Assembly (NCBI GenBank): GCA_037783415.1 | Contig: JAZGTN010000043.1 | Coordinates: 496,001 to 560,000 of the forward strand | Length of the DNA stretch: 64,000 nucleotides | DNA from: Leptasterias polaris | Taxonomy: Eukaryota; Echinodermata; Asteroidea; Forcipulatida; Asteriidae | Reading direction: 5' to 3' | Shown: positions 42,401-54,400 of the stretch, piece by piece | Layout of the letters: the number at the start of each line of letters is the position of its first letter | Position numbering within the stretch: the stretch's first letter is position 1 | Notes under the pieces: generated by a model | Told to the model about the DNA's origin: nothing | Databases searched by the model: none | The model's input: the letters and a program-made list of their open reading frames with translations, nothing else | Program-made: the position numbers and the translations under genes

Positions 42401-45400
42401 AATTTAAATGTAGTGTGTTTTGGGGCTTATCAGCTCGCAATTACTGCATCCCGGCTCAATACGCTGGCCTGTGCAGTTGGTGAACCCTCATGCTGAGTTT
42501 AAGTAAAGAAAATACAAGTGCTTTGTATGGGTTAAAATTGCAGACAGACCTGGGCGTGACAAACACAACTTTAAAGTTTGTCCTTTAATACCATTGTAAG
42601 GTTTAAAGCACCATTGTTTAGAGTCTTGTGGAACAGACTTCACAGGCACCTTGGCCTTATACAGGGTGTGCATGACATTGATTAGATATAAAATATAAAT
42701 GTTCACAGATTTGCACGTAACTTGGATGGTAATACTCTGTCTGCCTTAACAGCACAAATTAGTAGGAAACCAATTGCAAATGACACTATATGATATGGTA
42801 TTTTGGCTGGTAACTTTTTTTCTGGTAGGAGCGAACTTGCTTAGCTACTTTTTGTGCTTAAAAATAATCTGTGATGTATAGTCCCTGAAAAGGCTTTAAA
42901 GACGTTGAGTAAGAATACAATGTGAGTCATATGCATATAAGGCATTATACTATATATCTGCTCTTTGGTCTAGGTTGGATCCTCTCATTTGGGTCAAAAA
43001 GACAGGTCTTCAAGTGTCTCTGCACAGAACCATGGTTTCTCTGCTCCAAGTCTCAGGGTCACTCTTATTGCAATTTGCCACTGATTCATTTAACTGTCAT
43101 GATGATTGGATTTTAGGGGGCTGTTGATGGTGCAGTTCAGACTGCTTGTGTTCTCTCAGACCCACCAGATGCAGACAAGTGCATCTAGCCAATAGCGCCT
43201 GCACATTATATCCCGCTTGAGGAGATTATGCAGTAACACAACAAAACTGGAACAATATTACTCTGTGGCATGTTTAAAGGTTGAGCGGTCAGGCGTGCTG
43301 GATTTAAGCTCTGGTGTTTCTGATTAGCAGAGTGTAGGTTCGAGTCCCACTCTTGACACTTAATGTCCTTAAGCAAGACACTTAACCATTATTCCTTTGT
43401 CCTTCAGTTGGTACATATTGCTTGTCCTTCAGTTGGTATGTAAAACCTTAGGTCCTGTTTGTTGTGTTAAGTGTAATGCATGTAAAATGTTATCGTTAAG
43501 AGAAGGGGTTTGCTGTGGGTTTTTTCTTTTATGGTTGGATGCAGACTGTGCCACAGCACCTTGTAAAACCATTACATGGTGCTATGTAAATAAATGGGTC
43601 TTATACTTTGAACATACTTCCTGGTACCTTGTAGAAAAAATACTAAGTGCTTTTAGACACACTCAGGTGTGATAAAGTACTAGATCTGCGTTTTAATATC
43701 ATATTATTAGCTGTTCCGACATAGGTCGGAACAGCTATTGTTTTCGTCAAGATTTTCTTATTCTTTGTTTCCACCCAAATCCCATAGCATTTGCACACGT
43801 TTTTTTGTTTAAGCCTAATATCCTAGAGTGTAATACGAAAGAGTTAGATTATTATATCAAATTGAAGCTTAGTACATGAACTTAACTCTAAATGTAAAAA
43901 ATGTTAAAATTCTTAATTAATTAGCCACTTTACAGCGAGTTGAATATTTAATTAGCCAACCTTGTTTGCACCATATCTCAAAAAGTGAACCCCCGATCGT
44001 CAAACTTTTTTCAGTTTAGGACTTGTCTTGTGATGTAGATGTGCCTTTTAGCCAAACATTCTCCGTCACGTCATCGTGACGTCAGTCGTAGGCGTTTTTT
44101 CTTTTTGTGTACAAACACAAACGTTTTGGTGACGTTTAGGTGATTCAAAACACAACCGTGGCTACAACGCTGTGCTTTTTTGATTAGGTCCAGTCACCTA
44201 CAATTGATTAGTTACTCTGGAATACGGATCGCGCATTGTGAAAGCCTGTCAAGAATGGGACTTATCTCAGTTCGTCCAGAAGTAATCCTTAGATGTTATT
44301 GACAAACAGTCTTAATTAGTTTATCACTTGATAGCGGTGTGATTTTTTAATTATCCAAACTTGTCTCTGTAATATCTAAAGAACTACACAACTGATTTTT
44401 AATTTTTTTTCGGTTCTAGACTCCTTGGGCATTGGAGAACAGCCTTAGATAACCGTGACCCCATGTTGACCTTTTACCTATGGGTCAACCGGAAGTGGGA
44501 CCATTTCTCAAGAATTACACAGCCGATTTAAAAACTTTTTTCAGTTATAGACTCATTGGGCATTGCAGATTAGCCTTGGGTAACCGTGACCCCATGTTGA
44601 CCTTTACTTACGGGTCAACCGGAATTGGGACCATATCTCAAGAATTACACAGCCGATTTAAAAACTTTTTTCAGTTATAGACTCCTCGGGCATTGCAGAT
44701 AAGCCTTGGGTAACCGTGACCCCATGTTGACCTTTACTTCCGAGTCAAACGGAAGTGGGACCATATCTCAAGATCTACACAACCGATTTACAAACTTTTT
44801 TCAGTTATAGACTCATTGGGCATTGCAGATCAGCCTTGGGTAACCGTGACCCCATGTTGACCTTTACTTCCGGGTCAACCGGAATTGGGACCATATCTCA
44901 AGAATTACACAGCCGATTTTAAAACTTTTTTCAGTTATAGACTCCTCGGGCATTGCAGATAAGCCTTGGGTAACCGTGACCCCATGTTGACCTTTACTTC
45001 CGGGTCAAACAGAAGTGGGACCATATCTCAAGATCTACACAACCGATTTACAAACTTTTTTCAGTTATAGACTCATTGGGCATTGCAGATCAGCCTTGGG
45101 TAACCGTGACCCCATTTGACCTTTACTTCCGGGTCAACCGGAAATGAGACCTAATCTCAAGAAGTACACAGCCGATTTAACAACTTTTTTCAGTTATAGA
45201 CTCATTGGGCATTGCAGATTAGCCTTGGGTAACCGTGACCCCATGTTGACCTTTACTTACGGGTCAACCGGAATTGGGACCATATCTCAAGAATTACACA
45301 GCCGATTTTAAAACTTTTTTCAGTTATAGACTCCTCGGGCATTGCAGATAAGCCTTGGGTAACCGTGACCCCATGTTGACCTTTACTTCCGAGTCAAACG

Positions 45401-48400
45401 GAAGTGGGACCATATCTCAAGATCTACACAACCGATTTACAAACTTTTTTCAGTTATAGACTCATTGGGCATTGCAGATCAGCCTTGGGTAACCGTGACC
45501 CCATGTTGACCTTTACTTCCGGGTCAACCGGAATTGGGACCATATCTCAAGAATTACACAGCCGATTTAAAAACTTTTTTCAGTTATAGACTCCTCGGGC
45601 ATTGCAGATATATAAGCCTTGGGTAACCGTGACCCCATGTTGACCTTTACTTCCGGGTCAAACAGAAGTGGGACCATATCTCAAGATCTACACAACCGAT
45701 TTACAAACTTTTTTCAGTTATAGACTCATTGGGCATTGCAGATCAGCCTTGGGTAACCGTGACCCCATTTGACCTTTACTTCCGGGTCAACCGGAAATGA
45801 GACCTAATCTCAAGAAGTACACAACCGATTTTCAATCTTTTTCCAGTTATAGACTCCTCGGGCATTGCAGATAAGCCTTGGGTAACCGTGACCCCATGTT
45901 GACCTTTACTTCCGGGTCAGCACTTCTTTCTTCTTAAGCAGCAGCAATCAATTAGGTTATTTTCCAATAAAAAAAAACCCTGACAATTCCAGAAAACTGA
46001 GCCATTTCGATTGAGGATTTAGTTTTTCCTTTTTGACAAGATGTTAATGATACGTAGTGTTTATGTTCCTTTTTGCAGCAAAATCCGAGAGGAGCTTGGG
46101 TTGAAACCTCTCCCAGTTGACAAACTCTCGCCATCTAAACACAGAAGTACAAGTAAAGGAAGAGTAAGTATTTCATTCTATTCTGTGGTCAGTGATGGAA
46201 ACAAATTCCCCCGTCCCAACTACACTTTCTAAAAGATGTTTGGCCCTTATTTCTTCTTCATGCATTGGCTCCAATTGCATTTAAAAATAGAATCTGGTAA
46301 TTGTCAAAAAGAACAAAAAACAAAAACCAATTGTTTCAATCATTTCAGTCTGAAAGCTCAATGATTATAAAGTTCATACCAATACCACTTCCCTCGAGAA
46401 ATATTTCTTTCTGAAGTACTTTAAAAATGGAGCCAATACCATTTCATTGTTTTTATTGCCACAATCAAAATAAGCTTGATGTTGGAACATTCATAATAAA
46501 AAAAAATTACAAAATCTAAAAATTCCCCCCCCCCTTCCCCCACCCCCACTAAAACTGAACAACTTAACTATAAAATCTAATGAATAATAATCGTTATGGT
46601 CCAATGGTGTGTTTGTTTAAAACTAGTGAAAGAGATTGATTGTGCTCTTCAAAACTAAAAACAAATGAAATAAAAGATGTATTTTCTCTTTAAACACACT
46701 TTAAAGAGATTGGGGGGGGGGGGGGTGTTGCTCAATGGCTCAGTATGGTATACAATGCATCCACTTCTTTCACACTCCACTGGCCATTATTGTGGTAATC
46801 AGTACGCAAGGGGAAAGAAATGAAGGAGTCATGTTCTAAGATAAATTAGGTGCCAAACATCTGCCCGCTGCCTGCATGATTCCAATGCGAGTATGATCAC
46901 ATCCAGCGTGGCCACCTGTTCTCGTTTGTGGAGCCGTCTGAAGCAGCTACTGTACATGTAATGGGTAGAGCCGCATGTGCATGGTATATTGAGTGGATTA
47001 CTATTGCCAAATTGTCTGCTCAGACCTATAAGGTCATTAATGGTAATTTCATGTTTGTAATGATCAAATGGTCATTAAATAAAAAATGCTTATAAATTTG
47101 ATGGGGAAGAAATAAAAAAAATAAAATAAAAAATATCAAGGAATGACTGTTTTACTTGGACAATGAATGTTTCTTTTTACCAAACAAATACTTTGAAGAC
47201 CACTCTTGATCAATAAACTCCATTTACCAGGAGCTCCGAAATATGCAAAAGCAATTTTATGAAACCCGTACAAATTGCGCTGATGACCTTATGGTTCTTG
47301 GCAGACGAAATGATGTGTTCTGATAATTGCTGAATGCACATTGAGGAGAATTTGAGGATTCACAAGAAGTTACGTAGTAGACATATCCTCTTCTTGTTTC
47401 TTATTTCTGTCCTCTATTTTAGTACCGTAATCTTCGGAATATAGGCCGCCCGCGGTATAAGCCGCTATGCCAAGAATTTGTCAAAACAAGATGTATGCGT
47501 CAGTGTATAAGCCGCCCGGCGTATAAGCCGCAGTAATGACCGCACACACAGGGGGTGTGCGTGTTTGGCGGTCCTTTGTGGTGATGTACAGTGACTAGCG
47601 GACGGCACAACAGTCACTGTACATCGCCACAAAGTGCGTCTTGCGTTGCATTAAAGTAAAAATGTACTGAAGTAACTACACTCCTCTAGCAGTGGTTTCC
47701 GCGCGCCACCAGTTTACCCGCTCCAACCACTGCTAAACTTCACTTCATATCCTGCGAAGCCAATCAGCACACCGCTTACAAAATCGTTAGGCTTGTTGCA
47801 CGGATAGCCAATCACAGTCGGGTATCGCGCCGCGCCCCCTAGCGTCATGCATATGCATATCTGCTCTGCTAACAAGCAAGGTCTATTAGCATAATTGTGA
47901 AACCGCGGACAGTTTGGGAAGACTGTTTGTGTTTGTGCCAAATTTCATTGAAGAAAACATTGAATTTGCTAGTTGTTTTAAGCTCACAAAAATGATTAAT
48001 GGCTCGTTTGTAGCTTTTTGCAAACTTCGTCGAATATGTAGTCTTGATTCAAGGTGTGTACTATTTATACACATACAAAAACATTGCACACACTCACGTG
48101 TGCTACATACCCTGCTGGATTTAAGTCCAGGTTTCATGACAAAGCTTAATTTAGTTTAGCACAAAAGGATACATCGTGTTGAACTACATGTAAGACGGAT
48201 CAGACTTGGAGAATCTTCGCTGGCGCAATATTTGTCACTGTGCATGGGCATTGTGGGGCCGCTTCATACTGCATCGCATTTATCGAGCTCTTTTACGTAT
48301 ACATTGTAGCCTACCTCTTGCTCAATTTACGCGATGAATGTCATTTTGGAATTATTTACAGGAAGTAGGCCTAGTCTGCAACGTCTGTAATGTGAAATGA

Positions 48401-51400
48401 CATTTTAAATCAAAATCGAACTGAAATTCTTTTTCCAAATTAAGTAGGCTGGGCAGCCAGAACTTATGCCTTTTTTCATGATTTCGAATAATTTTTTTTA
48501 ATTTTTCACTCGTAAATTTAATTCCCTGTAAAATATTAACAAGTTTCGGTGGTTATCGAGTCATAAGGAGAATAAGTGGTGACCAGTAAACGGAATTATT
48601 TCCCTATATAGGCATAGCTGATTATTATTTTCAAAAATCGAGACCTTTTTATGTTTTTTAAACTCGAACTAGAAGAAGTTTATGTTTTTCCATCTGATTT
48701 CCCACCCGCTGAGGGAAAAGTGATGTCCGTTAAACAAATACTTACTGTGTAAAACAACACTGACAAAAACCAGGACGAAATAATACTGAAGTCGACGCAA
48801 CATACAGTAGGCAAAGCAACGTTGACGTACGTGCTTATTGCACGTACAGTGTGGACATGGGCGCAGCCATCTTTACTGTGCCAGATGAGGGTCATGTGAC
48901 AGACCCAACGTCAGGTGACAGAATCTGGCCAATCATGGCAAGTGTCATCCAGGCTCGGCGTTGGGTGACGTCACACCCACGCGCTTCGCAGGATATGAAG
49001 TGAAGTTTAGCAGTGGTTGGAGCGGGTAAACTGGTGGCGCGCGGAAACCACTGCTAGAGGAGTGTATGAAGTAACATGTATCGATCGTTATTGAAATAAT
49101 TTATGAGAATGGTCTGCAGTTAAGTGGGTCTATTTTCTTTTCGTAAATTTTGAATGGTGATATATTTTGGGGTAAATATTGCCGAGATCTCGATATCCGT
49201 GAAGTTTTTTCGAACGCGGAAAAACGGTTTTACCCCGCAGGGAGGAAGTGAGCAATTATAAACAAACAAGACTCGACTGTTTGATAAACTGCTGAGGTAA
49301 AATCACTGAATTTAATATTCATATTCCATGACAACAGAACGTCTTTACATTTTTATGTGCCTTTTTTCACTAGTTCCGACTCAATTAATTCTACCTCCAC
49401 GATTGAAGGAACGTTGCGCGCGATCTCTGAAAGCTAGTGCCTCGCTTTTTATTCTTATACACGTGCACGTGACGTTTCATAGTCTTGGTTCGTGACTACA
49501 CAAATGGAGCGTCTTGGACGTGGTGTGGTAGCGGTTACAGTAGAGCGGTTAGGTTTTCGTGACTACACGACTGGAGCGTGTTGGAACCGAGACTAGACGT
49601 TTCCCGAACACATGGTGATTTCTCACTAAGGGAATTTCCCTTGCACCCTCGCTCCCACGGCTATATGCCGTTTCTTCATCCCCCGATAATAAAGTATAGC
49701 AAAGAGCAAGCACATCTGCGGGGTCAAGGTGATGAATAATATGGGATGGCAGTGGGATGGTAAGCGGCCTGTGGGAAGTAGGTTCGTGCCCTGAAAATTA
49801 TGAAGAAAGAGAACCATGGCTAGAACAACTTAACTACTGAATGGCTAACGCTAGTTAGAACGGAGATTTGTAACCATTTATGGAAAACGTTACAAAAACG
49901 TTAATAAACAACACTGCATGGCGATACCACACTGGTCATCTGCTTCTTCACGGCATTAAGTACGGTACACGCAAGCGATCACCAGCGAAAGTCGAAGCAA
50001 GCATGGTGGACGCAAGTTTGACGACTCCTCGCAGCTCAAAAGATAAGCTGGGATTTTCAACATTTCGTAAAAACTGTCACTATATCACACAGGCCATGGT
50101 TTGGTGGGATTTTTTTCGTTTTAGAAAATTGTTTCGTTGCAGAAATATTTTACAAACGATCTTTTTAAAAACAAGTTTTATTGCTCGGTGTATAAGCCGC
50201 CCGGGATATAAGCCGCCGAAATGTTTAAAAGGGCCAAAATCAATGTATAAGCCGCGGCCTATATTCCGAAGATTACGGTATTATGTGATACACTTTGCCA
50301 AAATCAGGCAGCTCTTAGAAATAATGAAATGGCATTTAAAAGACTCAATGCATTTTAAAGACTCATTTGGTTTGATTGGCTGCATGGTTTGTTTGGGTTG
50401 ATTGGCTGCATGGTTTGATTGGTTTGATTGGCTGTTTGGGTTGATTGGCTGCATGGTTTGATTGGTTTGATTGGCTGCATGGTTTGTTTGGGTTGATTGG
50501 CTGCATGGTTTGATTGGTTTGATTGGCTGTTTGGGTTGATTGGCTGCATGGTTTGATTGGTTTGATTGGCTGCATGGTTTGTTTGGGTTGATTGGCTGCA
50601 TGGTTTGATTGGTTTGATTGGCTGCGTGGTTGGATTGGTTTGATTGGCTGCATATTGCGCCACAGCACCTTGTAAACCATTACTTGGTGCTATATAAAGG
50701 TGTAGGTTTCATACTTAAAAAACATAGCTCCACACATCTTGCAGGAAAGTACTGAATGGTGAAGCGCCTTGAGCGTCACTGAGTGACGGATATGAGCGCT
50801 ATTAAGAAGCCACTAATAATAATTTGTTTGAATCTATATTTTTGTAAAAAATTGCTTGAGATATTTCAATTCATTGGTTTATGTTATGTGTTTCGTATAG
50901 AGACTCCTGCATTGTGTGCTATATAAATGTGTTATATTGTTGTTGTTTATTATTCAGCCTTCGAGAAAGGGTCAAAACGTCAGGCCACTAACTAATTTTT
51001 GTGTTTATTATTAAAAGTGAACATGTATTGAAACTGTGTTAACTTTGGCAGTGATCAGAGTGTATCAAGGCTAAAACACTAAGTTATGCATTTTGAGCTG
51101 GAAGTGCCAGCTTTCGGACCATGTCATGGTTTTTATTTCAAAATCAGTTAGCTTTAATCAAATCTAAGGACATGGAAGAAGCACCATTTTGACAAACATG
51201 ACTCACAAGTAATAACCATTAATCTTCTTTTTTTAGTATTACTTAATAAAAGAATGGCAAATGAATATTTGAGATTGTTAACAATATTATAAACTTAAAA
51301 AGCCCAACTAACACTTGAAAATATTTTATCATTGTTTCGTACCTCCATGAGGAAATTTTGTAATCAAAGTAGATGAACAAAAGTGTGCATTGATTTGTGA

Positions 51401-54400
51401 AAAAAAAATTGGGGAAGAAAAATTGACTAGAGCGTGATATGAACCTGTAATCTCCATGCAGTCTATTATGCCAGCGCTCTACCAACTGACCTATCTAGCC
51501 TCAATGTTGGCAGTCTCTCTATTTTGTCAATGTGTTTATTTGGGGGCACCAGTCAGAAGCCATTCAACCTGTAACTGTCATATAACCAGGGATCACACCC
51601 AAGTTTACGATACAACCTGGGAAGCGGCAGGAGAGGGATCACCTGAAGGGCCACAAGCAGCCAGTCCCATACAATTCTTAGCTTTTTTGTTTGAGTGCAT
51701 GCCTCGGTCACCCCTCTCCCAACATCACAAACAATCAATATAAAAAGAATGGCTTTATAGTCTGCTTTCTCAAGATGAGAGTACAGTTTGCATTGAACAA
51801 AAACTTCAAGATTTCAAAACATTTTTGAATTCATGTGGAAAAAGGCTTTCCAGTGTTTTCAGGCATTTGGAGACCCACAGTTATTGTAAACAATATTGCC
51901 GAAGCTATGTGGACATCATACATTCCGTATGTTCATGGGTTAAACTTTGACTCTGGGGGCCATAATTGGTTTTAAATGTGCCTGTAGATGCTCTTATGAT
52001 GTGGGAACCAGGTCAAGTATGTTTGTATTGCAGTGCATCAATATGATCTATTAAACAGGCCTGTGAATTATTAGGATTTCTTGAATCTTCCCGGGAGGGA
52101 ACAAGTATACACAGTTTTTATTTTGGTCCAAACTGTTTTAGTTTTCCTGTTTAATTGTGTTTTTGTCTGTAAAACCTCTGAAGAATTATCCACACTTTTG
52201 TGCCATTTTCTAGGAAATAAAACCCCAAGAAATTCCTAGGGAATTTGAACCTCTACAGCCACTCCATGTTTGTTTCACACTTTATCAATGTCCCTGGGAA
52301 GAAAGAACACTCATTACACTTAAACCCTGGTGTTATCTCGCTTAACCCTACTCCCAAGCAGGAGGTAGCTTCTTCCTGGAATCTGCCTTTTTTACCCCAG
52401 GAGTTTTCAAGGATTAGAAATTCAAATGTGAAAAGGTCAATCAAATTTTTTTCGGGGAAGTTTCTTGGAAAATTTGCCTATAGTGTTGATGGGGCTTTAT
52501 TAAATGTTACAGCCCGGAAGTTCAGTGGGCGAAGATGACTTCCCATTTGTACAGGACTTTATTATTGCAGAGCCACCATAAGAGAGGTTTTCATGTGCAT
52601 GGTGCTAACACAAACCTTACTAGAGTGTAATATTTGCACAATCTTACCACCCCCCTTCCTAGTGGGGCGGATAGCAGGAAATAATGGGGGAGGATTGTGT
52701 ACACAGTCAGAGTCTGTCGTGAGAAAGATATTTGGCCGTAGGGCCATCGCAGATTTGAACTTAGATAAAAAATATAGGTAGAATAACGAGCAGTTTTCAA
52801 AGTGTTCAAAGTGGCTGCCAATGCTTGCCAAATTCCATACCCTTATCATCGAAGGCACAATTCCATCATCTATCTGCCTAATACTACCCCCACTCCTTGA
52901 TTAACATTGAGATAAAGTTGAGTTAAGTTGACCCTTAATAGACACCATAACAGCCGCGAATGGCAAAAGTAAAAGTTAATGAAACAAATTTTTTTTTACA
53001 TAAATATTAGGCCTATTTGTTTTCAGACACTTTTACAAGAAAAAAAACATGTTTAAAAGAATCAACAATAAAACCTTGTCTGGGCATATGGTAAAGATTA
53101 TACAGCAATGAATGGTCTCTTAAAATTTATGTAAAGTTAATGTAAAGACAAATCTAGAACCTTTTATTTTATTTTATCTACACACATCAGCACAATTAGG
53201 GCCAATAACAGGATGATTAGGAAACGAGAAGAAATGTTCAGCCATAGATATGGGAGGAAAACCCCCAATAGGGAAAACCCATGCAATTAGGTAGAGACTG
53301 AAAATCCAATCCACATGCGAGGCTCCGGGCTCGATTTCACAAAGAGTTAAGATTGATCGTAACTGCAAATTCATCGCAGTTGCTTAGCAAAGAGTGATGT
53401 CACAATACAAATCACCATGGTAATACTGATAACTCATCTAAAGATAAATCTTAGTGCTTTGTGAAATCGACCCCCGGTCTGTAGTGGGATTCGAACCAGG
53501 GCCACAGAGGTGAAAGGCAGGGAAACTAACCACTGAACCAACCTGATACCCCAAATAAATAATAATAAACCTATCATAAATATTTTGAATACGGATGCAT
53601 CAGCTGTACATCATAATACGGGTTCCCCCCCGCCCTCTTCTTCTTCCCTTCACTTTAAAACAAACAAAGTCAACAGACTATCGGGAATAAATTCATCAGT
53701 ATGACCGATGGGTTTTCTGGTTGTGTAAACCGACTACTGGATATGAAAGATTAATAGCTCTTTGCCAAGTAAACCGTGTAGCAATTTGTTTGCTTTGGGG
53801 GGAGAGAGTGACTGTGAATCGGCTCTTCCCGCTGAATTGTTTTAACACAGTGTAATTAAGGGTGTCAGCCGTTCTTTATTTATGGCGATGTTGAATGTAA
53901 ACTGTGACCTATATTTTTGTAGCCTTTCTAGGTCTGGCTGTGGTGGTTAGATCCTATCTTGGCTTTTACCTCCAAGAATTTAAATTTTTATTGGATTTAG
54001 TTTAGAGTGTCTTCAATCGTAAAATTTGTCTTAATAATTCCAAATTTAAATCTGAGGTGAACAATTTGGGGTTAAATTCTTCTCCTGAAGACGACCAGAG
54101 CGTACTGTTTGAAAAGTCCAGGACTTACCGCACTCTCACCACAGGTTCTTTTCAGAACCTTTATTAACAAATATGTACAAGTTCTTTATGTTGTAATAGT
54201 ACAAACAACTAAACTCACTTTACACTGAAATTACGAACTTAAGCTTATTTAAATTAAATACAGAACAACTTCAAGATAAAAAAGTGCACAAATCAAGCAA
54301 CAACACACAACCAGTAGAGACAAAAAAAAGGAGAGCTCATAATGTCAAGCAGATTCCTTGTAAAGAAAAAAAAGGAGAACAAAATTTGACTTTGGGCTAT

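Noticed and set aside
44480..45589. Recurring ~60-residue frames (for example NRDPMLTFT...GTISQELHSRFKNFF) in the 130-bp array
   Set aside because: The unit is not a multiple of three, so the frame changes each unit; the frames are by-products of the tandem repeat.
49880..50401. 173-codon plus-strand frame at the right end of the TA-flanked transposon
   Set aside because: It runs through the terminal inverted repeat into the minisatellite and has no transposase motifs.
50281..50680. Three overlapping Gln/Asn/Pro-rich minus-strand frames of more than 100 codons
   Set aside because: All three frames are open because the minisatellite unit contains no stop on that strand. There are no promoter, splice or codon-use signs of a gene.
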